A DNA stretch of 64,000 nt from Sulfuritalea sp. (lineage in GTDB: Bacteria > Pseudomonadota > Gammaproteobacteria > Burkholderiales > Rhodocyclaceae), in the NCBI GenBank assembly GCA_023229685.1, contig JALNYT010000002.1:62001-126000 (forward strand), given 5' to 3'. The notes beneath the pieces were generated by a model. That model ran no database searches, was not told the origin of the DNA, and was given only the letters and a program-made list of their open reading frames with translations. Positions 17,695-25,987 of this stretch are shown here, piece after piece. Each line of letters begins with the position of its first letter. Positions within the stretch are counted from its first letter, which is position 1. The position numbers were made by a program, and so were the translations under genes.

Positions 17695-18395
17695 GATCGG
17701 CGCATGCCGCCGGGCGTGAACAGGTATCCCTCGCCCCAGACAGTGCGCAGATACACGGGATGGGCCGGATCGGGTTCGATCTTGCGGCGCAGGCGGGTAA
17801 CGCGCACATCGACCATGCGGTCGAAGGGCGCGCGCTCGTAGCCCTTGAGCAATTCGACCAGCGCGTCGCGGCCAAGCACGCGGTCGGGGTGGTCGAGCAG
17901 CACCTTGAGCAGGGCGAACTCGGCACCCGACAAATCGATTTGCTCGCCGTTGCGTGTCATGCCATGCGCGTCCAGATCGACTTCGAAGGGGCCGAAGCGG
18001 CGGATACGCCCGGACGCGGCGGCAGGCTGGCGACGGCGCAGCACCGCCGTCACGCGCGCCAGCAGTTCTCGATGACTGAAGGGTTTCGGCAGATAGTCGT
18101 CGGCCCCGACTTCGAGGCCGACGATGCGGTCGACCTCCTCGCCGCGCGCCGAGAGCATGATGATGGGCGGGCCGCTGCTGCCAAGCCCGCGCGCGAGGCT
18201 CAGACCGTCCTCCCCGGGCAGCATGACATCGAGCAGGATCAGATCGACCTGATGGGCGACAAGATGCCTTTTCATGGATAGCCCGTCGGCTACCCCGCTC
18301 ACCTCGTAGCCGTTGTCGGAAAGATAGCGCACCAGCAACTCGCGCAGGCCTTCGTCGTCGTCCACCACGAGTATGTGTCCGCGACATTCCCCCAT
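17691..18395 (-). CDS. OmpR-family response regulator
   Basis: DNA-binding regulator of 234 residues paired with the downstream kinase. The receiver domain has phosphoacceptor Asp56 (LLDVMLPGEDG) and the YLPKPF lysine motif. The C-terminal winged helix ends in YLRTVWGEGYLF, the OmpR/PhoB signature. The start is the ATG at 18395 (MGECRGHILVVDDDEG); the longer open frame upstream lacks similarity to receivers and crosses the promoter region. It is the first gene of a regulator-kinase operon reading away from the sox block. A pair of TGTAA direct repeats at 18414-18429 just upstream fits an OmpR-type binding site. Confidence 0.93.
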   Translation of the reverse strand: MGECRGHILVVDDDEGLRELLVRYLSDNGYEVSGVADGLSMKRHLVAHQVDLILLDVMLPGEDGLSLARGLGSSGPPIIMLSARGEEVDRIVGLEVGADDYLPKPFSHRELLARVTAVLRRRQPAAASGRIRRFGPFEVDLDAHGMTRNGEQIDLSGAEFALLKVLLDHPDRVLGRDALVELLKGYERAPFDRMVDVRVTRLRRKIEPDPAHPVYLRTVWGEGYLFTPGGMRRS

Positions 18396-18768
18396 GATTT
18401 CGATCGCCCCCCCTGTAACAACTTGTAATATTTGCGGCCTCCCTGCAACAGCCGGGAAACCGCTCCTCCCTAATCTTCCGGTGTGGAAAAACATAACACA
18501 AGAAGGGGGAGATGATGATCGGACGTGCCGCAACATTCGTCGCAACGATCCCGCTGTCGACAGCGGCGGCTGGCGTCGATCCCGTCGACTGCCGGAGCAC
18601 ACCCGGGCCATCGGTCCGTGTCCGCATCCGCAACGTCAAGCGGCTGCGCCCCACCTTCACCACCATGGCAATGCAGGCCGCGCAGCGCCTCCTGGCGCCG
18701 GTCCGTCCGCTCCCCCATCCCAGCCCTGCCACGGCAAACAACTGATTTCCAACCAAGGAGAAACATAC
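18396..18768 (+). other. 373-bp divergent region with a doubtful small open frame (18512-18745)
   Basis: Lies between the response regulator and the first cytochrome of the thiosulfate block. It must hold both promoters. A 77-codon frame starts ATGATG at 18512 after a strong GGGGGAG ribosome site. It begins MMIGRAATFVATIPLS and then becomes Arg/Pro-rich with no recognisable domain. It may be a leader peptide, a decayed exported-protein gene or a chance frame. The ribosome site is the only positive evidence. Confidence 0.35.
18414..18429. promoter_or_regulatory. Candidate OmpR-type direct-repeat binding site
   Basis: TGTAAC and TGTAAT start exactly 10 bp apart, 19 bp upstream of the regulator ATG, in the region divergent from the sox-associated genes. 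OmpR-family dimers commonly bind direct repeats with 10-11 bp spacing. Assignment to this regulator is inference. Confidence 0.4.
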
Positions 18769-19362
18769 ATGAAAGACCTCAAGCGGGCCGCCGCAACAGC
18801 CGCAATCCTCGCCGTGGCAATTTGTTCCGTGCCGGCCATCGCCCAGACACCGTCGCCGCAGGAGCTGCAGCGCGGCAAAGACTTCATGCAGAAGAGCATG
18901 GGAATGATGAAGCCGGAACTTCTGGAAAAGGCCAAGGCGCTGCCGCCCGAGATCCAGCAGTTCCTCCTCAGGATTGCCATCAAGCACAGCCGCCACAGCG
19001 AAACGCTGACCATGCGGCAGGCGATGCAGGAGATCCTCGCCGACTACCAGGCGGTCGCCGGCGCCATCGCCACCGACAACGGCGAACTGGCGGCGGATGC
19101 CGCACGCCGCGTCGCTGATCACCGCTTGCCGCGCGGCGGCATGCTGCCCTACCTGCCCCTGGAAAAAATCAACGGCAAGGATCTCGGCGTGCTGCCGGCC
19201 ATGGAAGACGCCGTCGAAGGCAGTGCTCGCCGGCTGGCGGCGGCGGCGGAAAAGGGCGACATGGTAGCGGCAGCCCAGCAGTTCGGCACCATGACATCGG
19301 GCTGTGTCGCCTGCCATGCGCATTTCCGCGGCCAGCCAGGTGTCTCGGTGCTCATCAAATAA
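18769..19362 (+). CDS. Periplasmic cytochrome c with C-terminal haem motif (cytochrome c'-like)
   Basis: Exported c-type cytochrome of 197 residues. It has a signal peptide ending AIAQ (about residue 26), a mostly helical body and a single haem-binding CVACH at Cys179-Cys182-His183, near the C-terminus as in cytochrome c'. The ATG is preceded by AAGGAG at eight bases. It opens a same-strand run with a DUF2892 protein, a porin and soxXAYZ, so it is probably an electron carrier or haem sensor for thiosulfate oxidation. I do not recognise a named family beyond the c'-like layout. Confidence 0.8.
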   Translation: MKDLKRAAATAAILAVAICSVPAIAQTPSPQELQRGKDFMQKSMGMMKPELLEKAKALPPEIQQFLLRIAIKHSRHSETLTMRQAMQEILADYQAVAGAIATDNGELAADAARRVADHRLPRGGMLPYLPLEKINGKDLGVLPAMEDAVEGSARRLAAAAEKGDMVAAAQQFGTMTSGCVACHAHFRGQPGVSVLIK

Positions 19363-19383
19363 CCTTTCCCAGGGAGGAATCAC

Positions 19384-19587
19384 ATGACCGTCGATCGCAT
19401 CGTGCATCTCGTCGCAGGCCTGATGGTGCTGCTGGGCCTGACATTGGCGCATTTCGTGCACCCCTACTGGGTCGCGCTGCCGGCCTTCGTCGGGCTGAAC
19501 CTCGCGCAAAGCGGCCTCACCAATTTCTGTCCGCTTGCCTTTTTTCTCAAGAAAGCCGGTGTCAAGGCAGGGGATTGCTGTTCTTAG
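19384..19587 (+). CDS. DUF2892 (YgaP-type) inner-membrane protein
   Basis: Small 67-residue membrane protein. Two hydrophobic helices (about 7-25 and 28-48) surround a short loop, followed by NFCPLAFFLKKAG and a terminal DCC. This is the YgaP transmembrane domain, which in other proteins follows a rhodanese domain; here it stands alone. DUF2892 proteins are frequent in sulfur-oxidation loci. It lies 21 bp after the cytochrome and 31 bp before the porin, probably in one transcript. The terminal cysteines could take part in sulfane-sulfur chemistry, which is speculation. Confidence 0.82.
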   Translation: MTVDRIVHLVAGLMVLLGLTLAHFVHPYWVALPAFVGLNLAQSGLTNFCPLAFFLKKAGVKAGDCCS

Positions 19588-19618
19588 GATAGCTACACAT
19601 TCAGGGAGGAGGAGCACT

Positions 19619-21076
19619 ATGAATCATAAAAACAGATTGACCATTTCGATCACCGCCGCACTCGCGGCACTGGGCTCATCCGGGCAGTCGGCCGCCGTGG
19701 ACTGGGTGATGGTGCAGGGGGCAGAGCCGGCGAGCAGCACGCACCGTTTCTTCGGTGTGGCACAGGCGTCCTATTCGAATTACTTCGGCTGCAAGAAGCT
19801 CGAAGGCATGCAGAACGCCGGCCCCAACCAGTTCTCGCTGCTCAACGGCAGCTACAACGGCAACTGCCGCGTCGGCCCCGAACTCCACGACAAGCAGGCC
19901 GACTTCAACCTGGACAACCTCGCCTTCGGCATGCGCGGCAACCTGATCCCCGGCAAGATCAACTACTTCCTGCTGGCCAATGCCGGGATGAACGGCGCCA
20001 CCTACAACCCCCTCGACACGAGGCGGGCACGAGTGGTCAGCCTGACCGACGCCACCCTGACTTTCAGCTACGTCCCCGGCGTGCGCGTACGCGCCGGCCT
20101 GATGAAGAAGCCCGGCCCGGAGGAAATCTACCAGGCCATAGACACCATGGATTACATGTGGCCGACCGATTTCATGGCCCGCGTCCAGATGGAACGCTTC
20201 GTCCGCACCAATGCCAAGGGCACCGCAGGCATCGCCGGCCAGAGCGACGGTACGGCGTCCTTCAGGGGCTATGACGGCGACGCCGGCCGCGACTGGGGCG
20301 TGCAGTTCTTCGACGCCTTCAAGTCCGGCAAGTGGACCCACACCTATGCCGCCATGATCGGCAATGGCAGCGGCATTCACGACATCAAGGACTACAACGG
20401 CAAGAAGGACCTCAACCTCTACTTTTCCTCCGAGTACGACCTGCCCGGCGGCAAGGGACCGAAGAAGCATGGGGTCAAGGGCTACGTCTATCACCAGAAC
20501 GGTACGCGCAACTTCGAGATCAACAACTCCGGCAGCCTGAGCCGGGACTTCGACTTCACGCGCTACGGCTTCGGCGTCAAGGCCCTGGGCGAGATCTTCG
20601 GCGAATCGCGCGGCAAGCATCGCCTTGGTTTCGAGCTGATGTACGCCAACGGCATGGTGTTCTACACGCCCACCGGCAACGTGATCGACGAGGCCTTCGG
20701 TGGACAGCTGCAGATCGCCGCGGAGAAGGGCAACAAGGCGCGGGGATTCACGCTCGACTACGGCTACTACCTCGACGACAAGTGGCAGTTCGACGTCCGC
20801 TACTCGCGCAACGACGAGCTCTATGCGACCCTCGGGACCACGACATGGAACGCCGCCGACAAGCGTGTCATCCAGCACCTGACCTTCGGCGTCAGCTACC
20901 ACTTCAGTCCGCAGACGCGGCTGACGGTGAACCTCGAACCGCGCGACGTCAAATCGCCGAACGCCGTCTATCTGGGTGGAACCCCTGCGTTGCGGGCGAT
21001 CCAGACGAACAACGCCACCATCGTCTCGGATTCGGTGGGCGCCCGCTTCGGCGTCCAGGTCACCCACATGTTCTGA
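19619..21076 (+). CDS. Outer-membrane porin (OprO/OprP-like) of the sox block
   Basis: 485-residue exported beta-barrel protein. It has a signal peptide of about 27 residues ending QSAAVD, alternating polar/hydrophobic strands with short turns, and a terminal Phe (QVTHMF) typical of barrel insertion. The start is the ATG at 19619 with GGGAGGAGG just upstream. Its position immediately before soxX suggests a role in anion (thiosulfate or sulfate) passage across the outer membrane. Family assignment to phosphate-selective-porin-like proteins is by overall appearance and is only moderately sure. Confidence 0.8.
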   Translation: MNHKNRLTISITAALAALGSSGQSAAVDWVMVQGAEPASSTHRFFGVAQASYSNYFGCKKLEGMQNAGPNQFSLLNGSYNGNCRVGPELHDKQADFNLDNLAFGMRGNLIPGKINYFLLANAGMNGATYNPLDTRRARVVSLTDATLTFSYVPGVRVRAGLMKKPGPEEIYQAIDTMDYMWPTDFMARVQMERFVRTNAKGTAGIAGQSDGTASFRGYDGDAGRDWGVQFFDAFKSGKWTHTYAAMIGNGSGIHDIKDYNGKKDLNLYFSSEYDLPGGKGPKKHGVKGYVYHQNGTRNFEINNSGSLSRDFDFTRYGFGVKALGEIFGESRGKHRLGFELMYANGMVFYTPTGNVIDEAFGGQLQIAAEKGNKARGFTLDYGYYLDDKWQFDVRYSRNDELYATLGTTTWNAADKRVIQHLTFGVSYHFSPQTRLTVNLEPRDVKSPNAVYLGGTPALRAIQTNNATIVSDSVGARFGVQVTHMF

Positions 21077-21089
21077 ACCGGGGCCACGC

Positions 21090-21551
21090 TTGAAATCCAT
21101 CTCCGCAAACTGCAGGGCGGCGCTCGCCGCCCTGTTCCTGACCACGGCAGGCCAGGCCGGTGCCCAGGCGCCTGCGCCTGACTACTCCGCTTATCCGTGT
21201 CTCAGCTACACCCTCGACTGCGGCAAGCTCGCTACGCGCAAGCCGCAGGTGAAGATGCTCGAGGGCACCCTCAACGGCAACGCTGAAAAGGGCAAGCAAC
21301 TTGCCCAGGCACGCAACAACGGCAACTGCCTGGCCTGCCACGTCATGAAGGGTGGCAGCCAGCCCGGCACGCGCGGGCCGGATCTCAGCCACTACGGCAG
21401 CGCCGGGCGTAGCGACGCGGAAACCTACACGGCGATCCATGACATGCGCACGCGCAACCCCGACACCCTGATGCCGCCCTTCGGCACCAATGGCATCCTG
21501 AGCGACCCGGAGATCCGCGACATCGTCGCGTTTCTTCAGGCCTCCAAGTGA
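21090..21551 (+). CDS. soxX: Sulfur-oxidation cytochrome SoxX
   Basis: Monohaem subunit of the SoxAX complex, which starts thiosulfate oxidation by attaching it to SoxY. The 153-residue precursor has a signal peptide (cleavage near QAGAQ), a haem-binding CLACH at Cys80-Cys83-His84, the GPDLSHYG segment and a distal Met ligand region (DTLMPPFG), closing with DPEIRDIVAFLQ. The start is TTG at 21090; the frame stays open upstream inside the porin gene but only this start yields a signal peptide. It overlaps or abuts soxA, so the two are coupled. Confidence 0.92.
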   Translation: MKSISANCRAALAALFLTTAGQAGAQAPAPDYSAYPCLSYTLDCGKLATRKPQVKMLEGTLNGNAEKGKQLAQARNNGNCLACHVMKGGSQPGTRGPDLSHYGSAGRSDAETYTAIHDMRTRNPDTLMPPFGTNGILSDPEIRDIVAFLQASK

Positions 21552-21562
21552 GGACCGGCCCC

Positions 21563-22471
21563 ATGCGATTGAAGATCCGCACGCTGGTGTTTGCCGCCAT
21601 CGCCTCGCTCGGAACGACTGCGACCGTCGCCGGCGACGAGCCTTACCACGAAAATTATCCGCAGGCCCACATCGACCCCGCCAGGGGCGTAAACGGCGAC
21701 ATCGGTTTCAGCGACACCCTGCCGTTCTGGCGCACCGAAGCTGAGCTGGAACGCAATGCGAAATGGGTCGGCGATCCGAACGAGCAGTGGAAGCTCAACT
21801 GGAAGTTCATGGATCTCGATCGCGTCGATCTGCATCCGGGCCACCTGGCGGTCGACGAAGGCGAAGCGATGGCGGCAAAGCTCGCCAAGCGCAATCCGGC
21901 GTTTCTCGCCTGCCTCGCCGACGGCGGCAAGAAACTGGACGGGCTGGCTGCGGGCTACCCAAAATATGACAAAGCGCTTGACCGCATTGTCACCGTGGAG
22001 AGCCGCATCGAGCAGTGCGCGAAGACCGTGCTGAACGAGGAAATCCGGCAGGGCACGCCGCCCAACAACAAGATCTCCGTCTATTTCAAGTCGCTCAGCG
22101 CCGGCACGCCGATCAAGGTCGATATTGGCGACGGCAAGGTAATGGAGTCCTATCGCCGCGGCGAACAACTCTTCTACAAGAAGACCGGCCAACTCAATTT
22201 CGCCTGCGCTTCCTGCCACGTACCGGGCAGCATCATGGGCCACAAGCTGCGCGGCGAGACGCCGACCACGCCGTTCGCGGATGCTGCCCACTATCCGACC
22301 TACCGCACGCCGATCGGCGCACTGGAATCGCTTCAGGAACGTTTCGCCCGCTGCCTCGGCCAGATGCGCACCGCGCAGATCAAGCCCGGCGATCCGGCTT
22401 TCACGGATTTGGAAGTCTTCATGACCGTGTTGTCCAACGACTACCCGGTCTCTGTTCCCTCGGCGCGTTGA
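21563..22471 (+). CDS. soxA: Sulfur-oxidation cytochrome SoxA
   Basis: Catalytic subunit of SoxAX, an L-cysteine S-thiosulfotransferase in the periplasm. From the ATG at 21563 it is 302 residues, with a signal peptide ending TVAGDEP. One haem site is visible at Cys215-x-x-Cys218-His219 (CASCH); the N-terminal half has no CxxCH, so this is the monohaem type. Near the C-terminus, RFARCLGQMR contains the cysteine that becomes the persulfide ligand in the family. A GAGGA ribosome site favours this start; a GTG at 21548 overlapping the soxX stop is an alternative. Confidence 0.92.
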   Translation: MRLKIRTLVFAAIASLGTTATVAGDEPYHENYPQAHIDPARGVNGDIGFSDTLPFWRTEAELERNAKWVGDPNEQWKLNWKFMDLDRVDLHPGHLAVDEGEAMAAKLAKRNPAFLACLADGGKKLDGLAAGYPKYDKALDRIVTVESRIEQCAKTVLNEEIRQGTPPNNKISVYFKSLSAGTPIKVDIGDGKVMESYRRGEQLFYKKTGQLNFACASCHVPGSIMGHKLRGETPTTPFADAAHYPTYRTPIGALESLQERFARCLGQMRTAQIKPGDPAFTDLEVFMTVLSNDYPVSVPSAR

Positions 22472-22505
22472 GCCGGGGATTTTTCTTGTCTTCTGGAGTC
22501 ACACA

Positions 22506-22976
22506 ATGAATCATTTACGAAGGTTGATCCTGAAAGGCGGCGGCGCCGGCGGCGCACTCGCATGCGCCCTTGCTGCCGGCCTGCTGCGTCCCTCGACGGC
22601 GTCAGCCGCCGAATGGAACAAAACCGCATTCGAGGCGAAGGCCATTGCCGATGCGCTGAAGAATATCGCTGCTTCAGGCGCCGCGGATAGCGCCGAGATT
22701 CTCATCAAGGCACCGGATATCGCCGAGAACGGCGCCGTCGTCCCGATCGAGGTGACGAGCCGCATCGCAGGGGCGGAATCGATCGCCCTGCTGGTGGAGA
22801 AGAATCCCTTCCCTCTGCTGGCCTATATCGACCTCGTCAATGGTGCGGAGGGCTACATCAATACCCGCTTCAAGATGGGTCAGACCTCGGTGGTCAAGGT
22901 CGTGGTGAAGGCCGGCGGCAAGCACTACATCGCCAGCCGCGAAGTAAAAGTCACTATCGGCGGCTGCGGTGGCTGA
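22506..22976 (+). CDS. soxY: Thiosulfate carrier subunit SoxY
   Basis: Periplasmic carrier on which sulfur intermediates are bound. The 156-residue precursor has a twin-arginine leader (NHLRRLILKGG, hydrophobic stretch, ending TASA) and the diagnostic C-terminal GGCGG, whose cysteine carries the substrate. It lies 34 bp after soxA and 18 bp before soxZ, the usual soxYZ pairing. Export by Tat would carry SoxZ along as a complex. Confidence 0.96.
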   Translation: MNHLRRLILKGGGAGGALACALAAGLLRPSTASAAEWNKTAFEAKAIADALKNIAASGAADSAEILIKAPDIAENGAVVPIEVTSRIAGAESIALLVEKNPFPLLAYIDLVNGAEGYINTRFKMGQTSVVKVVVKAGGKHYIASREVKVTIGGCGG

Positions 22977-22994
22977 ACACAAAAGGAGCGACAA

Positions 22995-23309
22995 ATGGCA
23001 GATCCCATGAAAATCCGTACCAAGCTGGTGGACGGCTCGGCACATATCGTCGTGCTGATGATCCATCCCATGGAAACCGGGCAGCGCAAGGACCCGCGCA
23101 GCGGCCAGGCCTATCCCGCGCATTTCATCCAGAACGTGACCGCGACGGTGAACGACAAACCGGTGCTGGTGGCACAACTGGGCCCGGCGATTTCCAAGAA
23201 CCCGTTGTTCGGTTTCCGCGTCAAGGGGGCCAAGGCTGGCGACAAGCTGGCGATCAGTTGGGAAGACAACAAGGGTGAACAGGCCCGCGCCGAGGCGACG
23301 ATCGCCTGA
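22995..23309 (+). CDS. soxZ: Thiosulfate carrier subunit SoxZ
   Basis: Binding partner of SoxY. The 104-residue immunoglobulin-like protein has no signal peptide, as expected for hitch-hiker export with SoxY. Family motifs are IVVLMIHPMETGQRKD, HFIQNVTATVNDKPV and the KAGDKLAISWEDNKG end. A GGAG ribosome site is present, and the gene follows soxY directly. Confidence 0.96.
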   Translation: MADPMKIRTKLVDGSAHIVVLMIHPMETGQRKDPRSGQAYPAHFIQNVTATVNDKPVLVAQLGPAISKNPLFGFRVKGAKAGDKLAISWEDNKGEQARAEATIA

Positions 23310-23328
23310 CCTATACACATTCAAATCC

Positions 23329-23820
23329 ATGAAACCAAGACACCCGCAATTTGCCGCGACCCTCGTCGGTGCGCTCTGCCTGGCCGGGGTAGCACTCGCC
23401 GCCGGCCCGACCAAATCTCCCCAACCGAAACCGGCTGCCGATCAGCGTGCGCCGCTCGTCCTGCTCGACGCTGAACGTCACCTCGTGCTCGAGGAGATGC
23501 GCAATTTTCTGGCGGTGCTGCAGACCATTACAGACGCCCTGCCGCGCGAGGACATGAAGGAGATCGCCAGTGCTGCCCGCTCCATGGGCAGCGGCGCCGC
23601 CAACCAGATTCCTCCCGTCACCGTGGCCAAGCTGCCCAACGAGTTCCAGGTTCTCGCCGGCGGAGTGCACACCAGCTTCGACCTGATCGCCCTCGACGCC
23701 GAAACCCTGGGCGATCCCAAACACACCATCTCGCAGATCGGCGAGATGCTGCAGAAGTGCAATGCCTGTCACGGCATCTATCAGATCAAGGTGGGTAGCA
23801 ACCTGCGCGCAGGGAAGTGA
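23329..23820 (+). CDS. Second C-terminal-haem cytochrome of the sox block
   Basis: Exported 163-residue c-type cytochrome. It has a signal peptide ending VALAAGP, a helical body starting LVLEEMRNFLAVLQ and one haem motif, CNACH, at Cys144-Cys147-His148 near the C-terminus, again cytochrome c'-like. It follows soxZ by 19 bp and ends the run, so the block begins and ends with cytochromes of the same architecture although their sequences differ. It probably moves electrons from SoxAX or a related reaction; the true partner is unknown. Confidence 0.8.
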   Translation: MKPRHPQFAATLVGALCLAGVALAAGPTKSPQPKPAADQRAPLVLLDAERHLVLEEMRNFLAVLQTITDALPREDMKEIASAARSMGSGAANQIPPVTVAKLPNEFQVLAGGVHTSFDLIALDAETLGDPKHTISQIGEMLQKCNACHGIYQIKVGSNLRAGK

Positions 23821-23831
23821 GGAAGGTGCGC

Positions 23832-23857
23832 CGCAGGGTGTCATCAACCACCCTGCG
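23832..23857. terminator. Hairpin between convergent sox and pcc operons
   Basis: A nine-base stem, CGCAGGGTG against CACCCTGCG, with an eight-base loop, lies just after the last cytochrome and before the 3' end of pccA on the other strand. It lacks a clear T-tract, so it could serve as a weak bidirectional terminator. Confidence 0.5.
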
Positions 23858-23867
23858 CGCCGTCCCG

Positions 23868-23879
23868 CCAGCGCCGACT
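23868..23879 (-). repeat. 12-mer AGTCGGCGCTGG, intergenic copy
   Basis: Exact copy on the minus strand in the gap between the sox block and pccA, directly after the terminator-like hairpin. Confidence 0.8.
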
Positions 23880-23902
23880 TTTGCGGCGTCGCCTGAAGTC
23901 GT

Positions 23903-25888
23903 CTACTTGAAGGCGATGATGGCCTGATCCACCGCCAGGCTTTCGCCCGGCTTGGCCAGCAGCTTCGCCACCACGCAGTCGCGCTCGGCCTTGAGCACGT
24001 TCTCCATTTTCATGGCCTCGATCTTGGCCAGGATTTCGCCGGCCTTGACCTCCTGCCCTGCGGCAACGGCGATCTGCGTCAGCAGGCCCGGCATCGGCGA
24101 GAGCAGGAACCGCGACATATCGGGCGCGGCCTTGATCGGCATCAGCGCCTTCAGCACGGCCGTGCGTGCCGACATCACCTGCATGTCGGCCTGGACACCC
24201 CAGTGGAACAACCGATAGACCAACCCGCGCCGCTCGATCTGCATGCAGATCGACTGGTCATTGAGCGTGCCCACGTAGAGCGGCTCGCCGAATTGCCAGT
24301 TGGAACGCAATTCATAGCGTTCGCCGGCAAAGCTGACATCCCAGCCACCCTCGGCCTTGAGCACCCTGGCTTGATACCGGTCCGCCCCCAGCAGCACCAC
24401 AAAATCCTCCCCGGGAACGAATTCATGCCCCGGCATCTGGCCCGAGATGGTCCCGTTGCGCTCCAGATGCTGGCGATGGATCGCGGCGGCGACGGCCACC
24501 AACATCGCCGGATCGTCGTGCGGCACGTCTGCGGCATTGAAGCCCTTGGGGTACTGCTCGGCGATCAGGCCGGTGTTGAAGTCGCCGGATAAAAAGCGCT
24601 GGTTCTGCATCAGCGCCGCCTGGAAAGCGATGTTGGAGGCAACGCCGCGAATCACGAACTGGTTCAATGCATCGCGCATACGAGCAATCGCCTGATCGCG
24701 CGTCGCCGCATGGACGATCAGCTTGGCGATCATCGAATCGTAGAACATCGAGATCTCGCCGCCTTCATACACACCGGTGTCGACGCGCACGCCATGCACC
24801 TCGGGCGGCGGCATGTACTTCACCAGGCGGCCGGTGGATGGCAGGAAGCCGCGGAAAGGATCTTCGGCATTGATGCGGCATTCCATCGCCCAGCCGTCGA
24901 GCTTGACTTGGTCCTGGGTGAAGGGCAGCTTCTCGCCCGCCGCGACGCGGATCATGAGTTCCACCAGGTCCAGGCCCGTGATCAATTCGGTCACCGGATG
25001 CTCGACCTGCAGCCGCGTATTCATTTCGAGGAAGTAGAAGCTCTTGTCCTTGCCGACGACGAACTCCACGGTGCCCGCGCTCTGGTAGTTCACCGCCTTG
25101 GCCAGCGCCACTGCCTGCTCGCCCATTGCCTTGCGCGTCGCCGGATCGATGAAGGACGACGGTGCCTCTTCGATGACCTTCTGGTGACGGCGCTGCAGCG
25201 AGCATTCGCGCTCCCAGAGGTAGATCGTGTTGCCGTGGGCATCACCAATCAGCTGAATCTCGATGTGGCGCGGCTCCTCGACAAACTTCTCGACGAAGAT
25301 GCGGTCGTCGCCAAAGGCGTTCTTTGCCTCGGTCTTGCAAGCGATGAAACCCTCGTGGGCTTCCCTGCCGTTGTAGGCCACGCGCAGGCCCTTGCCGCCG
25401 CCACCGGCCGACGCCTTGATCATCACCGGGTAGCCGATGCCCTTGGCGATCTCCACCGCCTGCTCCGCCGTGTCGATCGCCGCGTTGTGACCGGGAATCG
25501 TATTGACCCGGGCTTCCAGCGCGAGTTTCTTCGAGGCGATCTTGTCGCCCATCGCGGCCATCGAGTAATGCTTGGGGCCGATGAAGATGATGCCGTTCTC
25601 TTCCAGCCGGCGCGAGAACTCCGGGTTCTCCGACAGGAAGCCGTAGCCGGGATGAACGGCCTCGGCGCCGGTCTCCTTGCAGGCAGCGATGATCTTGTCG
25701 ATCACCAGATAGGATTCCTTCGACGGCGGCGGGCCGATGCAGACGGCCTCGTCGGCCAATCCGACATGGCGCGCATCCTTGTCGGCCTCGGAGTACACCG
25801 CGACCGTGGCAATGCCCATCTTGCGGGCGGTCTTGATGACGCGGCAGGCAATCTCGCCGCGATTTGCAATCAGAATCTTTTTGAACAT
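23903..25888 (-). CDS. pccA: Propionyl-CoA carboxylase biotin-carboxylase/biotin-carrier subunit
   Basis: ATP-dependent biotin carboxylase fused to the biotin carrier. The 661-residue protein starts FKKILIANRGEIACRVI. It has the biotin-carboxylase N-domain, ATP-grasp with the GGGGKGLR loop and EMNTRLQVEHPVTE, a BC C-domain, a linker (BT-like) domain, and a C-terminal biotinyl domain with EAMKMEN, where the Lys is biotinylated. The ATG at 25888 follows GGGAGG. It is the last gene of mcm-meaB-pccB-pccA. A 71-bp inverted repeat fills the gap to pccB. Acyl-CoA specificity is inferred from the operon. Confidence 0.94.
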   Translation of the reverse strand: MFKKILIANRGEIACRVIKTARKMGIATVAVYSEADKDARHVGLADEAVCIGPPPSKESYLVIDKIIAACKETGAEAVHPGYGFLSENPEFSRRLEENGIIFIGPKHYSMAAMGDKIASKKLALEARVNTIPGHNAAIDTAEQAVEIAKGIGYPVMIKASAGGGGKGLRVAYNGREAHEGFIACKTEAKNAFGDDRIFVEKFVEEPRHIEIQLIGDAHGNTIYLWERECSLQRRHQKVIEEAPSSFIDPATRKAMGEQAVALAKAVNYQSAGTVEFVVGKDKSFYFLEMNTRLQVEHPVTELITGLDLVELMIRVAAGEKLPFTQDQVKLDGWAMECRINAEDPFRGFLPSTGRLVKYMPPPEVHGVRVDTGVYEGGEISMFYDSMIAKLIVHAATRDQAIARMRDALNQFVIRGVASNIAFQAALMQNQRFLSGDFNTGLIAEQYPKGFNAADVPHDDPAMLVAVAAAIHRQHLERNGTISGQMPGHEFVPGEDFVVLLGADRYQARVLKAEGGWDVSFAGERYELRSNWQFGEPLYVGTLNDQSICMQIERRGLVYRLFHWGVQADMQVMSARTAVLKALMPIKAAPDMSRFLLSPMPGLLTQIAVAAGQEVKAGEILAKIEAMKMENVLKAERDCVVAKLLAKPGESLAVDQAIIAFK

Positions 25889-25901
25889 AAAACCTCCCTC
25901 A

Positions 25902-25972
25902 GCCACAGAGGACACGGAGATCATAGAGAAAGAGCACCGGTTCTTCTCTATGCCCTCTGTGATCTCTGTGGC
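25902..25972. repeat. Dispersed palindromic repeat, copy 1
   Basis: Long imperfect inverted repeat with outer arms GCCACAGAG and CTCTGTGGC and inner ATAGAGAA / TTCTCTAT arms, in the gap between pccB and pccA. A second copy lies at 60391-60463. Similar CACAGAG repeats are common between genes in environmental proteobacteria. It carries no open frame with sense. Confidence 0.85.
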
Positions 25973-25987
25973 TAATTGTATTTTTTC

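Noticed and set aside
16342..19617. A single 1,091-codon open frame on the minus strand
   Set aside because: It is a long high-GC shadow. Only 16342-17694 encodes a recognisable kinase; the rest runs antisense through the response-regulator promoter region, the cytochrome and the DUF2892 gene, or through the regulator gene in another frame.
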